Assembly (NCBI GenBank): GCA_963662515.1
Contig: OY759675.1
Span: forward strand, 2,914,001 to 2,978,000
Direction of reading: 5' to 3'
Length of the DNA stretch: 64,000 nucleotides
DNA from: JAFGDI01 sp963662515
GTDB lineage: Bacteria > Planctomycetota > Phycisphaerae > Sedimentisphaerales > SM23-30
The notes beneath the pieces are model-generated. The model had not been told where the DNA came from, made no database searches, and saw only the letters and a program-made list of their open reading frames with translations. The position numbers and the translations under genes are program-made. Positions 16,367-26,142 of this stretch are shown piece by piece. Each line of letters opens with the position of its first letter. The stretch's first letter is position 1.

Positions 16367-16405
16367 AAAAGTGGCATATCACTGCAAAGATGATATGCCA
16401 CTTTT
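16367..16405. terminator. Bidirectional terminator between lon and the convergent GH2 gene
   Basis: A 14-bp perfect stem, AAAAGTGGCATATC / GATATGCCACTTTT, has an 11-nt loop. A-tracts and T-tracts at both edges allow it to act on both strands. Confidence 0.9.
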
Positions 16406-16450
16406 GTTTTAAGCTATTTTGCCTTTTTGCAGGCAATATACTCTTGAGAT

Positions 16451-19400
16451 CTATTTATTCCATGGCTGCACCTTTACTGATATATCATGCGATTTTATCG
16501 ACTGATTATGTTTTATGGTTATGCTCTGGCTCTCGCCAGGGTAGATCGTCAGATAATTATCACTATAGAAGGCTGGCTGGATTGGCTCGCCGGTTTGCCT
16601 GTCAATAAGCGTGACAACGGTCATCAAGGCGATATATTCGGTATCATTAGTAAGCTGTACGGTAATTTGCGTTTCACCGGCCTGGTTGCTGCCGAAGTTC
16701 ACTGCCTGGAGCAAAGTAACCGGCGGCATATTATTGAGCTGCTGCAGATCCCTGTCAGTGCGGCCCTGCCAGTAGGTATTTTCTGAGACAATCGCCCCAC
16801 TGTCATCTTTCCAGCGGAGATTCAGCAACCATGCTGCGGGTAATTCCGCCGGGTATTCCAGAACAAAGGCAGTAGTCCGGGCATTAGCGCCGGCGTTTAT
16901 CGGCTGGGCATGTTCCCAGAGTAACTGACCATCCAGAGCAAAAATGCGGGCGATAACCTGGCCATCCTGCCCGGCAGCTGTGTGATTGATAACTTCGATG
17001 GTATTATCCAGCTCGCAGAATTGCACATGGCGCATTTCGCAGGCCTTTTTCGCCCCGTAATAAGCACCGTAAGTGCCGAACCAGTAGTCATAGACCTGCC
17101 AGACCATGCCGGGCCAGGCCGGGTGGCTCATCCAGAGTAGCAGTCCGGAGGAATCCTGCCAGAGCTTGTGATTGGCACCCTCGAACATGCCCCGATAGCC
17201 ATCATAATTGACAAACTGGGCCTTATTACAGAGATCATCGAGATCAGTTGCCGGGCCAAATTTTGTCTCTATCATTTTAATGTACTCATCGCGATATTGA
17301 TTGCCTTGTGGCGCGAAATCATGATAGGACCAGCGGCCATCTATGGGCCAGGGATTGGCATCATCAAGCATACGGCGAACCGTGGCGGCCTGCGGCAAGG
17401 AGGGCATACCCATTTCTGTCTTAAAGCCGCGATTATATTTATCAAAGTAACCGGCGACCGGAACGGATTTATACGGCCCGCAGCCATTAACCCCAAAATC
17501 AGCAGAATGCGACTGATAATAGCGACTGCCATCGAGTATCTCGGTAAGATGCCGCATTTCACTATCGAGCGAGGCTGGCGGCATACCTTCATTGCGACCA
17601 CACCAGATGGCGATCGAGGGATGATTGCGATAGCGGCATATCGTGTCAGTAACATTGGCCAGAAAACGGTCTTCATTGCAAGGCTCCGGACCATCGGAAG
17701 GATTAGCCAGCCAGAAGTCGTTCCAGATGAGTATGCCATACTTATCGCAGAGAGCATAGAACTCTTCATTAGTATTCATACCGATCCAATTGCGGACCAT
17801 ATTAAGCCCTGCCTCATGATGCAGGCGAATCGCATTTTCCTGCCGGTCATCGCTCAGGCGCAGCAGCATTTCAGGATAGCCCCAGTTACCGCCCCGGCAT
17901 AAGATACGCTGGCCGTTAACACTGATCTCCATCTGGCCGGGTGCATCGGCGGCATCTTCGGGCAGGTTAATGCCCTGAGTCAGCTCATTGCCGCGATAGG
18001 ACAGCTCCCGCACGCCGAACTTGAGCTGTTTGCTGTCGCTGGTCTGCTCTGCAACTGCGGCAGTTATGGTCAGATCATAGAGATATTGCCCTCCGTAACC
18101 AACCGGCCACCAGAGCTGCGGGTTATGAATAGTTAAGACCGGGAACTGTTTGGGGTTGAATTTCGCTATTGCCTCACCACCAGCAGGCACGCTCAGCGAC
18201 TGCTCCAGAGTAATATCGGCAAAAGCAACAGATACACTGGCAGTTAACTCCTGCTCAGAGCTGTTATGCAGCGGTACGCGGATAGTTATATCAGCAGAAT
18301 CGGTCTGCGGCAGCGGCAGATCGGTAATAACCTGTGGATCTTTGATGGTAACTGGCCCATTAGCCCGCAGACAAACGCCCTGCCAGATACCCATAGCACG
18401 ATCATGCACCGGGCCCATCCAGTCCCAGCCGATACTGGCGAGAAAAGCGGGCGAATCCTTGCCATGTGCCCCACCATTATAGACCCAGAAATCATCTCGT
18501 TTTTCCAGCGGCACACCGGGGTTGGCTGGTGGGAAAATACATACTGCCAGGATATTCTTACCGGCAGGGTCGAGTTTATCGGTAATATCAAAACAACCGC
18601 GTATAAATGCCCCCTCGATAGTGCCGAGCTTTGCTCCATTGAGCCAGATACCAGCACAATGATTGATCCCGGCGAAATCCAGACTGAGGCGGCGTTTTTC
18701 ACTAAGCCAGTTGGCCGGAACGGCCAGCTCGGTACGATACCACCATTTATGCCGGGAAAGGCATTCAGGGATAAGCAGATTATTGCGACCGATAGTAGGC
18801 TCCGGAAATACCTGCTCATTGACCAGGGTAGTGAGAACCGTGCCGGGCACTGTGGCGTTGTACCAGTTTGCGGTATCATAAGCGGCTGAGCTGATAACTT
18901 CAGGCTTAGCCCCGGCCCAGTCAGCCCGCTGGAGTTCCCAGCCGGTATTAAGCGGTAGAACCTGCTCAGTTCCGGCAACCGTAGCCGGTACGACCTGAGT
19001 TTTGGCTTTGCGGCGTACAGGCCAGCCTTCGGCGGCAGGACGGTCCTCCTGTGTAGTGCCATATACGGATATCTCGCTGATAGCGACCGAACAATCATCG
19101 TGTGAGCGTTTGCTGACAGCTACCCGCACATGCCGGGCCGGGACGACAGTGGGGGTAACCGACTCTAAGCCGCCTGCCCCACCGGTAATGGCAGCAATAT
19201 TGACCCAGTTCTCGCCATCACTGGAAACCTGAACATTATAGACCCGAGCCCAGCCGGTAACCTGTTCCGGTCCGGAAAGCTCGGAGGTCCGCATCTCGGT
19301 AAAGACCGGCTTATCGGCACTGGCTGACCAGAGAATGTCTATTTTGCTTATAAGGCAGGTACCCTGTAAGTCGATGTCAAGGGTATCAACCTGCCCCTGC

Positions 19401-19633
19401 TGCCAGCTGCGAATGCTGCGCCAGCGGGTGTCAGGCTGGCCATCGACAGCGAATTCCGGAATATCGGGGTAATTATCGACCGAAGAAACCGTAACCGGCC
19501 GATAAAGGGCCAGATTCTCAACTGTCTGGCCATAGGCTGAGACACCGAAAAGGCAAAGTGAAGTATAACCAACTGCCAGAGCCAAAGTCTGGCATAACAA
19601 CCCTGAAAATAACACAGAACTAATTCCTTGCAT
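16451..19633 (-). CDS. Secreted GH2-family enzyme (exo-glucosaminidase/mannosidase-like) with discoidin domain
   Basis: The 1060-residue protein starts with a signal peptide (residues 1-35; start supported by CTGGAG upstream). An F5/8-type-C, discoidin-like carbohydrate-binding domain follows at about 38-190 (NLALYRPVTVSS, GWARVYNVQVSSDG, ARHVRVAVSKR). The GH2 sugar-binding domain is at about 215-400, an Ig-like domain at about 420-520, and the TIM barrel from about 540. The acid/base is Glu682 in WCGRNEG, and the likely nucleophile is Glu740 in FKTEMGMPS. The barrel and the WxGRNE form resemble exo-beta-D-glucosaminidases and beta-mannosidases more than LacZ. It probably acts on extracellular polysaccharide. 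It is convergent with lon and stands alone. The precise substrate is uncertain. Confidence 0.85.
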   Translation of the reverse strand: MQGISSVLFSGLLCQTLALAVGYTSLCLFGVSAYGQTVENLALYRPVTVSSVDNYPDIPEFAVDGQPDTRWRSIRSWQQGQVDTLDIDLQGTCLISKIDILWSASADKPVFTEMRTSELSGPEQVTGWARVYNVQVSSDGENWVNIAAITGGAGGLESVTPTVVPARHVRVAVSKRSHDDCSVAISEISVYGTTQEDRPAAEGWPVRRKAKTQVVPATVAGTEQVLPLNTGWELQRADWAGAKPEVISSAAYDTANWYNATVPGTVLTTLVNEQVFPEPTIGRNNLLIPECLSRHKWWYRTELAVPANWLSEKRRLSLDFAGINHCAGIWLNGAKLGTIEGAFIRGCFDITDKLDPAGKNILAVCIFPPANPGVPLEKRDDFWVYNGGAHGKDSPAFLASIGWDWMGPVHDRAMGIWQGVCLRANGPVTIKDPQVITDLPLPQTDSADITIRVPLHNSSEQELTASVSVAFADITLEQSLSVPAGGEAIAKFNPKQFPVLTIHNPQLWWPVGYGGQYLYDLTITAAVAEQTSDSKQLKFGVRELSYRGNELTQGINLPEDAADAPGQMEISVNGQRILCRGGNWGYPEMLLRLSDDRQENAIRLHHEAGLNMVRNWIGMNTNEEFYALCDKYGILIWNDFWLANPSDGPEPCNEDRFLANVTDTICRYRNHPSIAIWCGRNEGMPPASLDSEMRHLTEILDGSRYYQSHSADFGVNGCGPYKSVPVAGYFDKYNRGFKTEMGMPSLPQAATVRRMLDDANPWPIDGRWSYHDFAPQGNQYRDEYIKMIETKFGPATDLDDLCNKAQFVNYDGYRGMFEGANHKLWQDSSGLLLWMSHPAWPGMVWQVYDYWFGTYGAYYGAKKACEMRHVQFCELDNTIEVINHTAAGQDGQVIARIFALDGQLLWEHAQPINAGANARTTAFVLEYPAELPAAWLLNLRWKDDSGAIVSENTYWQGRTDRDLQQLNNMPPVTLLQAVNFGSNQAGETQITVQLTNDTEYIALMTVVTLIDRQTGEPIQPAFYSDNYLTIYPGESQSITIKHNQSIKSHDISVKVQPWNK

Positions 19634-19723
19634 GATCTTTACTCCAGATAATAAACAATAAGAGAAAACCAGACAGCAAAACTGCCGGTTAATGGTTATA
19701 TGGTAACACTAAATGGAGAAAAA

Positions 19724-19765
19724 ACAAATAAAAAAGAGAGTCGCACCGGTAAGTACGACCCTCTT
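19724..19765 (-). terminator. Terminator after glnN
   Basis: On the minus strand the stem AAGAGGGTCGTAC / GTGCGACTCTCTT has two mismatches and runs into a T-rich tail. It lies 34 bp past the glnN stop. Confidence 0.75.
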
Positions 19766-19799
19766 ATGAAGGGGGGGATATTATAGTCTATATAGTAAA

Positions 19800-21905
19800 T
19801 TATCTCATAAAGAGCATTTCGGCATAAGTTGGTATCGGCCAGATATCTGCATCGACGATCTTTTCCAGACTGTCTGCTGCGGTACGAACCTTACCCATAG
19901 CAGTGCGTATGTCTTTGCTGGCAACCTGGGCAGCAGCCTCAACATTAGCTGCCTCATTAGCCTTAACAAGAGCTGCTTCCAATTCGCCTATTGCCTCATC
20001 CAGAGCATCTGTCAGAGTGCAAACCTCTGTAAGTTTTGCCTGCTGAGCCTTACAACTGCCGCCAGCATCCTTAACACAAGCAATACCAGAAGCCACATCA
20101 CCAGCAAACTTCATTGCTGTCGGGAGAATCTGGCGTTTGGCCATATCCAGAGTTACCTTACCTTCGATCTTGATAGTCTTGAGGTAGTTCTCCAGTAATA
20201 TCTCCATACGGGCTTCAAGCTCATCATGCCTCAATACGGCATTACGCTCGAACAGATCGATAAACTGCTTTTCTTTCATGCAGCAGATAGCATCAACGGC
20301 AGAATTTACGATCGGCAGACCGCGTTTAGCCGCTTCTTCACGCCAGGCTTCAGAATAATTATCGCCATTGAATACCACACGAATGTGATCTTTTGCTATT
20401 CTCAACAGGATCTTTTCTGTAGCCGCTTTGACATCCTTAGCACCTTCAAGCTCATCAGCTATTTCACGCAGTGCATCTGCCACTATTGTATTTATAACAA
20501 AAACCGGACCAGCACAGCTCTGAGAAGAACCTACCATACGGAACTCAAAACGGTTACCGGTAAAGGCAAACGGACTGGTACGATTACGGTCGGTAGTATC
20601 TTTTGGCAGAACCGGCAGAGAAGAAACCCCCAACTGGAGCTTGCCGCCGCCTGAGCTGCAGCCAGCGAGTGAACCCTTGGCCATAGTCTCATATATTTCA
20701 TTGAGCTGATCACCCAGGAACACACTGACAATAGCTGGAGGAGCTTCATTTGCACCAAGACGATGCTCATTGCCTGTAGTAGCAACAGAAGCCCGTAACA
20801 ATTTAGCATTCAGGTCAACGGCACGAACTATAGCAGCCAGAACAACCATAAATATCATATTGCTCTCTGGCGTTGAACCTGGATCGAGCAAATTCAAACC
20901 GTCATCAGTACTCATTGACCAGTTATTATGCTTACCTGAACCATTCACACCAGCAAATGGCTTTTCATGCAGCAGACAAACAAAGTCATGACGAAGCGCA
21001 ACTTTCTGCAGTGTGTCCATAGCCAACTGATTATGGTCTGAAGCAACATTTACGGTACCAAATACCGGGGCTACCTCATACTGAGCAGGAGCTACCTCAT
21101 TGTGCTGAGTAGTAGCAGTAACACCCAGTTTCCAAAGCTCTTCATTAAGCTCGGCCATAAATGAACCTACACGCTCATGCAGAGAACCGAAATAATGATC
21201 TTCCATTTCCTGACCGCGTGGTGAAGGAGCACCAAATAAGGTACGACCAGTAAGCATAATGTCCAGACGCTTTTCTACGAATGAACGGTCGATCAAAAAG
21301 TATTCCTGCTCAGGGCCTAAAGTAGAAACTACACGAGTTGTTGCTGTATGCCCTAAAGCCTTTAACACACGCAAAGCCTGAGTATTCAAAGCGTCCATAG
21401 AACGCAGCAGCGGAGTCTTTTTGTCAAGCGCCTGACCCTTGTATGAACAGAAAGCACAAGGAATATACAATGTCTTATTATCGCCATCTTCTTTTACAAA
21501 AACCGGCGAAGTACAATCCCAGGCTGTATAACCGCGAGCTTCAAATGTAGCACGCAGACCACCTGACGGGAATGATGAAGCATCAGGCTCGCCCTGGATC
21601 AGCTTCTTGCCACTGAATTCCATAATTGGGCTGCCATCGCTGCTTACTGTAATAAATGAATCATGCTTTTCGGCAGTCAGACCAGTCATTGGCTGGAACC
21701 AGTGACAGTAGTGCGTTGCACCCTTTTCAACAGCCCAATCCTTCATAGCATTAGCAACTACATCAGCGATCGACTCATCAAGCATTTCACCTTTTTGAAT
21801 GGTCTTCTTGAGCGACTTATACACTGTCTTTGGTAATCTTTCTGCCATTACCGCATCATTGAAAACGCTACTACCAAAACAAGCTGCTTTGTTAGCTTCA
21901 CCCAT
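19800..21905 (-). CDS. glnN: Glutamine synthetase type III
   Basis: This 701-residue GlnN-type synthetase makes glutamine from glutamate, ammonia and ATP. Type III enzymes are about 700 residues and dodecameric, and occur in Bacteroides, cyanobacteria and PVC bacteria. Landmarks seen include FGSSVFNDAVMAERLPK at the N-terminus, LGPEQEYFLID, TQHNEVAPAQYEVAPVFG, FAGVNGSGKHNNWSMSTDDG, and NRTSPFAFTGNRFEFRMVGSS. Two ATG codons lie 6 bp apart. The second (21905) sits 8 bp after AGGAG, while the first nearly touches it, so the second is chosen. The gene is monocistronic, divergent from the ketosynthase pair and closed by its own terminator. No known glutamine riboswitch was recognised upstream. Confidence 0.95.
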   Translation of the reverse strand: MGEANKAACFGSSVFNDAVMAERLPKTVYKSLKKTIQKGEMLDESIADVVANAMKDWAVEKGATHYCHWFQPMTGLTAEKHDSFITVSSDGSPIMEFSGKKLIQGEPDASSFPSGGLRATFEARGYTAWDCTSPVFVKEDGDNKTLYIPCAFCSYKGQALDKKTPLLRSMDALNTQALRVLKALGHTATTRVVSTLGPEQEYFLIDRSFVEKRLDIMLTGRTLFGAPSPRGQEMEDHYFGSLHERVGSFMAELNEELWKLGVTATTQHNEVAPAQYEVAPVFGTVNVASDHNQLAMDTLQKVALRHDFVCLLHEKPFAGVNGSGKHNNWSMSTDDGLNLLDPGSTPESNMIFMVVLAAIVRAVDLNAKLLRASVATTGNEHRLGANEAPPAIVSVFLGDQLNEIYETMAKGSLAGCSSGGGKLQLGVSSLPVLPKDTTDRNRTSPFAFTGNRFEFRMVGSSQSCAGPVFVINTIVADALREIADELEGAKDVKAATEKILLRIAKDHIRVVFNGDNYSEAWREEAAKRGLPIVNSAVDAICCMKEKQFIDLFERNAVLRHDELEARMEILLENYLKTIKIEGKVTLDMAKRQILPTAMKFAGDVASGIACVKDAGGSCKAQQAKLTEVCTLTDALDEAIGELEAALVKANEAANVEAAAQVASKDIRTAMGKVRTAADSLEKIVDADIWPIPTYAEMLFMR

Positions 21906-22395
21906 TTGCATGTCTCCTGTTGTTTTTCTCTCTGGTACACCCCATGGTGCACTTTATCTGTATTCATAATACTCCGGCTAAGGCCACTTTGCCTTCGCTT
22001 TCAGCTACAAAGTTAGCAATCAGCGTGCCAGAATCACATAAAGATTGATTATATTAAAAACTGTCCGCTAGACCAGTCCTAAATCTCTGGATATAAGCCT
22101 ATTAAGTGTAGTCACTATTACACCTATATTTCAACTAAAATATTCTCAACTTACATCATTACCCTGAAACTTCCGAACTTTTTTGTAACTAGCAGTCATT
22201 TAGTTACATTTTTGTCACCAGTCTGTTTTAAAGGTTAAAAAAAGTAAAATACCATAACTGTCAGCTTCATTTTATTGTTGACTCTGGAAGCATATATATA
22301 GATACTCTGTCTTTTGCGGACTCAGGGCGTGATATTTGCCACTGAGAACGAATATGATAGTAATAAAAGTACATAAACTGAATGGAGAGGTAATA
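21906..22395. other. Divergent regulatory region between glnN and the ketosynthase genes
   Basis: About 490 bp carry no gene. A 7-bp inverted repeat, GTAACTA / TAGTTAC, lies at 22185-22207 with a T-run on the plus side. A sigma70-like promoter facing the ketosynthases lies at 22278-22306, and a short CTCAG/CTGAG hairpin is in the leader near 22320-22346. No glnN promoter could be assigned with confidence. Confidence 0.5.
22278..22306 (+). promoter_or_regulatory. Sigma70-like promoter for the ketosynthase genes
   Basis: The -35 TTGACT at 22278-22283 and -10 GATACT at 22301-22306 are separated by 17 bp, about 90 bp before the start codon. Confidence 0.6.
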
Positions 22396-23721
22396 ATGCC
22401 AAACCGCAGATCTGTAATAACAGGTATTGGGCTGGTAAATGCTTTGGGAATAGGTAAAGATGCCTGTTTTGACGCTATGCTAAATGGTGCTATCGGCATC
22501 AAACCCACAGTTGCATTTTCAGCTAAAGATTTTCCCTGCCAGTTGGCCGGTGAAGCCCCTGAAGTTAAAATGAACCAGATGGTACCCAAAAGTCACCGCA
22601 AAAGCGTTAAGCTGATGAGCAGGGATATTGAAATGGCCGTTCTGGCAGCTGATGCCGCCATGCAGGACAGCAAGCTCAATACCCGGGCCAATAACCCAGA
22701 AGGTCCGATCGACATTGAACCAACCCGCAGCGGAGTGATAATTGGTGCAGGGTCAATGTGTTGCGATCTGGCAGAACTATCACAGGCAGTGAGTACAAGT
22801 TTGACTGATGGCGTATTTGACCTGAAAAAATGGGGTGCTGGCGGCATGGAGTCATTAACCCCTCTTTGGTTGTTAAAATACCTACCAAATATGCTAAGTT
22901 GCCATGTAAGCATTATTTACGACTTGCAAGGTCCAAGTAACTGCATAACCTGCGGCGAATCATCAGGCCTGATGAGCATTGGTGAGGCTCACCGCCAGAT
23001 AGCTCGTGGTAAAGCGGATATAATTCTTGCCGGCGGAGCTGAGAGTAAAGTCAATGCCATGTGTGTAATGCGTATGTGTCTGAAGAAGTTTATAAATACC
23101 AGCAGTAATGATATGCCGGAGAAGGCTTCCAGACCTTTCGACTCTGATAGCAAAGGCATGATATCCGCTGAAGGCGGAGCTATTGTAGTTCTGGAAGACA
23201 GAGAAAAGGCAACAGCCCGCGGAGCAAAGATTTATGGCGAAATTACCGGCTTTGCCAGCTCTTTTAATCACAGTCTGGACGGCTGTGACCTGTTTATTCC
23301 GGAAGTTGACTGTGAGGGTACAAGAACCGCTATAGACAATGCCCTGTCTATGGCAGGTATAACCGCAAAGGATCTGGATCTGGTAGTACCTCATGGCTGT
23401 GGAATACCAGCTTATGATAAAGCGGAAGCTCAGGCTCTTGAGACAGTACTCAAGGACGCACTAGATGTGCCTGTATTGGCGACAAAAAGCCGATTTGGCC
23501 TGGCTGGTGCCGGTTCAAGCGCTATTGACGCAGCTATTGCCATTACCGCAATGGAAAGAGGGGTCATACCTGCAACGCTCAATTGCGAAAAGCCTATTGA
23601 CGGGTGCAAGCTAAACTTCACCAATAAAGGTAATGTTACCAGAACAATCAAACATGCACTCATAACCAGTATGAGCATGGGCGGCCAGACATCTGCCGTG
23701 GTAATCAGCAAAACAGAATGA
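22396..23721 (+). CDS. Ketosynthase homologue lacking catalytic Cys (chain-length-factor-like)
   Basis: The protein is 441 residues from the ATG at 22396, which follows GGAGAGG at good spacing; the frame itself opens at 22336. The fold is that of beta-ketoacyl-ACP synthases (FabF type): RSVITGIGLVNALGIG at the N-terminus and ADIILAGGAES in the core. In the gapless alignment of GPSNCITCGESSG with FabF GPSISIATACTSG, the nucleophilic Cys is replaced by Glu188. The first catalytic His is kept (His333, PHGCG); the second is Leu369 (SRFGLAGAG). It therefore should not condense acyl chains alone. Cys-less ketosynthases act as chain-length factors or malonyl decarboxylases beside an active KS, and a complete KS follows 99 bp downstream. 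The pairing is inference from position. Confidence 0.85.
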   Translation: MPNRRSVITGIGLVNALGIGKDACFDAMLNGAIGIKPTVAFSAKDFPCQLAGEAPEVKMNQMVPKSHRKSVKLMSRDIEMAVLAADAAMQDSKLNTRANNPEGPIDIEPTRSGVIIGAGSMCCDLAELSQAVSTSLTDGVFDLKKWGAGGMESLTPLWLLKYLPNMLSCHVSIIYDLQGPSNCITCGESSGLMSIGEAHRQIARGKADIILAGGAESKVNAMCVMRMCLKKFINTSSNDMPEKASRPFDSDSKGMISAEGGAIVVLEDREKATARGAKIYGEITGFASSFNHSLDGCDLFIPEVDCEGTRTAIDNALSMAGITAKDLDLVVPHGCGIPAYDKAEAQALETVLKDALDVPVLATKSRFGLAGAGSSAIDAAIAITAMERGVIPATLNCEKPIDGCKLNFTNKGNVTRTIKHALITSMSMGGQTSAVVISKTE

Positions 23722-23820
23722 CACAGACATACAGACATTCACATAATACAAAAGATAAGAGTCAGTAAGGATAAGTGAAAGTCTGTTTAGGTCAGTGAAC
23801 AAAAGAATAAAGGAAATAAA

Positions 23821-25137
23821 ATGACAAGACGCGTAGTAATAACAGGCATGGGTACAGTAAACCCACTTGGACACGATGTCGAAACGACCTGGAAAAATCT
23901 GCTGGAATGTCGCTGCGGCATAGAAATGACAGAATTGTTCGATGCCAGTACCTATCCGACTAAATTCAGTGCCGAGGTAAAAGACTGGTCATTCTGGGAT
24001 AAATTGCCTATAGAGATACAGGAAACCCATAAAAATGCTGCTCGCAACAGCAAGTTCATGATAGCAGCTGCATATCAGGCCTGGCAGCAGGCAAAATTGC
24101 CGGCAACACTCAAAAGTCAAGACCAGATAAACGCCGGTAAAGTTGGCGTATATCTCGGTGCAGGCGAAGGCCCAGTTGACTTCGATAATTTTATTGCTGC
24201 GGCCGCGGCCAGTTGGGACAACACTACTAACAGTATGGCCTGGGATAAATGGGCTCAGGCGGCCAGCTCCCGCCTCTCAGCAGAAAAAGAAATTGAGCAG
24301 GAGCCCAATATGCCCGCAGCTCATCTGGCCGCAATGTTTGGTCTGCGCGGCCCTTGCTACAGTTGCCTGACCGCCTGTGCGGCCAGTACTCAGGCAATCG
24401 GCGAAGCAACAGAACTAATACGCAACGGCCAGGCAGATATACTTGTTACTGGCGGAGCTCATTCGATGATTCATCCGCTGGGCGTAACAGGTTTTAACCG
24501 CCTTACCGCCCTGTCAACCCGTAATGATGATATAAAAACCTCATCTCGTCCCTTTGAAATAGATCGCGATGGTTTTGTCATGGCCGAAGGCGGGTCAGCA
24601 ATAATCCTGGAGGAACTGGAATCAGCTCTGAAAAGAGGTGCAACTATCTTAGCTGAGGTAGTTGGCTATGGCAGTACAGCCGATGCCTTCCGCATTACTG
24701 ATCAGCATGAAACTGGTCGTGGCGGTGCCGCGGCGGTAAAGCTGGCGTTGGAAGATGCCGGGATGAAGCCGGAAGATATTGATTACATTAGTGCCCACGG
24801 TACCGGAACCTCAGAAAATGACAAAATTGAAACTCTGGTGATCAAGACCGTCTTTGGCGAGCAAGCCTATAAGACCCCGATCAGCAGCGTAAAGAGCATG
24901 CTGGGCCATCTGATCGCAGCGGCAGGTGCTACTGAGCTAATAACCTGCATAACCGCAATTCGTGATAATATTATGCCCCCTACTACCAATCTCAAAACCC
25001 CGGCCCCGGAATGCGACCTGGACTATATCCCTAACGCTCCCCGCAAGGCCCAGGTTGATGTCTGCATGTCAAACTCTTTTGGATTTGGCGGACAGAATAA
25101 TACTATAATAATTAAAAAATTCAGTAGAGAAGCTTAA
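23821..25137 (+). CDS. Beta-ketoacyl-ACP synthase, FabF/KS-alpha type
   Basis: This 438-residue ketosynthase condenses malonyl-ACP with a growing acyl chain. The full Cys-His-His triad is present: Cys186 in LTACAASTQ, His326 in SAHGTGT, and His363 in MLGHLIAAAG. The N-terminus RRVVITGMGTVNPLG and the C-terminal NSFGFGGQNNT are typical. A ribosome site AAAGGA precedes the ATG. It is the second gene behind one promoter with a Cys-less homologue, as in type II polyketide, aryl polyene and other KS/chain-length-factor pairs. No acyl carrier protein, ketoreductase or dehydratase lies nearby, so primary fatty-acid synthesis remains an alternative. Confidence 0.9.
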   Translation: MTRRVVITGMGTVNPLGHDVETTWKNLLECRCGIEMTELFDASTYPTKFSAEVKDWSFWDKLPIEIQETHKNAARNSKFMIAAAYQAWQQAKLPATLKSQDQINAGKVGVYLGAGEGPVDFDNFIAAAAASWDNTTNSMAWDKWAQAASSRLSAEKEIEQEPNMPAAHLAAMFGLRGPCYSCLTACAASTQAIGEATELIRNGQADILVTGGAHSMIHPLGVTGFNRLTALSTRNDDIKTSSRPFEIDRDGFVMAEGGSAIILEELESALKRGATILAEVVGYGSTADAFRITDQHETGRGGAAAVKLALEDAGMKPEDIDYISAHGTGTSENDKIETLVIKTVFGEQAYKTPISSVKSMLGHLIAAAGATELITCITAIRDNIMPPTTNLKTPAPECDLDYIPNAPRKAQVDVCMSNSFGFGGQNNTIIIKKFSREA

Positions 25138-25166
25138 TTGCGTCTCATATTTTGTATTATATACCA

Positions 25167-25184
25167 AGACGAAATTATGCGTCT
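25167..25184. repeat. Short hairpin with GCGTCTC motifs after the ketosynthase
   Basis: AGACG and CGTCT form a 5-bp stem with an 8-nt loop. GCGTCTC occurs twice, at 25140 and 25179. It resembles a decayed form of the GTAGAGACGC dispersed hairpin found in many bacterial genomes. No T-run follows. Confidence 0.35.
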
Positions 25185-25198
25185 CTACAAGAAAAATC

Positions 25199-25900
25199 AT
25201 GACCATCAATATCGCCCTATCTATGAACTATCACTTCTCGGCTGATAATATCGAGCGGGCATATCTGGATCATACTTATTTCGACTGGCTGGCGGCTGAA
25301 GATATTCTATTACGGCCTTTGCTCCCGGTTGAATCAACTGATAAACTGCGACAGTATCTCGCCACGGTTTCTGGTGTCATTTTCACCGGCGGACTGGACC
25401 TTGACCCGGCATTATGGCAGGAGCCAAAACACCCGGCAACAACTATTGTCCATAAACGCCGTCAGGATTTCGAGTTCAGACTGCTCAAAACCGCAATGGA
25501 AATGAGCCTGCCGATATTCGGCATATGTCTGGGTATGCAGCTCATTAGCGTGGCACTTGGCGGCAGACTCTCTCAGCATATACCCGACTCACATGGCACA
25601 ATCGACCACGGCTATAACGGTAATAAAACCAGACATATTGTCAGTGTTCACCCGGACAGCAAATTGAAACAATGGCTTATGACTGATAAAGTGGAAGTAC
25701 CCAGTGCGCACCATCAGGGCGTTATCGATTGCGGCAAGCTCTTACCTGCTGCCGTTGCCGACGACGGCATAATTGAGGCAGTAGAACTGCCCGGCTATAG
25801 TTTTTTTACTGCCGTACAATGGCACCCGGAAAAATACCAGGATGTTACTATAAACCAGATAATCATTTCTGAATTCATCAACGCCTGCCTCAACCATTAA
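25199..25900 (+). CDS. Class I glutamine amidotransferase-like peptidase C26
   Basis: This 233-residue protein is of the peptidase C26 group, which includes gamma-glutamyl-GABA hydrolase (PuuD) and similar gamma-glutamyl hydrolases. The catalytic set is visible: VIFTGGLDLDPALW, the nucleophile Cys near residue 110 in FGICLGMQL, SAHHQGV, and the His/Glu pair in VQWHPEKY. Members cleave gamma-glutamyl bonds in the cytoplasm. It lies 61 bp after the ketosynthase, with a weak ribosome site and a small hairpin between them, so co-transcription is possible but not assured. No polyamine or folate genes are near, so the substrate is open. Confidence 0.85.
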   Translation: MTINIALSMNYHFSADNIERAYLDHTYFDWLAAEDILLRPLLPVESTDKLRQYLATVSGVIFTGGLDLDPALWQEPKHPATTIVHKRRQDFEFRLLKTAMEMSLPIFGICLGMQLISVALGGRLSQHIPDSHGTIDHGYNGNKTRHIVSVHPDSKLKQWLMTDKVEVPSAHHQGVIDCGKLLPAAVADDGIIEAVELPGYSFFTAVQWHPEKYQDVTINQIIISEFINACLNH

Positions 25901-26142
25901 ACCTCAACCTGCGTCTTCTTTTCTAACAATTTCACCTAAACCACTTTTGGGTTGACCTCATCAATTTAATCAACATATCAATTACCTATTTTCACATTAC
26001 CTGCAAATTATCATATAATGCAAATAAATTGTTATTTTTCGCAGGTATTATCTTTTCTTCGTCGTCAAAGTAGTAACGTCAGTCGTTTCCAGAGAGAATC
26101 GTAACTTGAGCATATTACTCTTTTTAAGCAAAGGCTTGTATA

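Noticed and set aside
17168..17902. 244-codon plus-strand frame
   Set aside because: It is antisense to the GH2 catalytic domain; the Ile/Ala-rich translation is a codon-usage shadow.
19800..25900. A glutamine-linked biosynthetic cluster of glnN, ketosynthases and amidotransferase
   Set aside because: glnN is divergent and has its own terminator. The amidotransferase is of a hydrolase type, and no tailoring or carrier genes link them.
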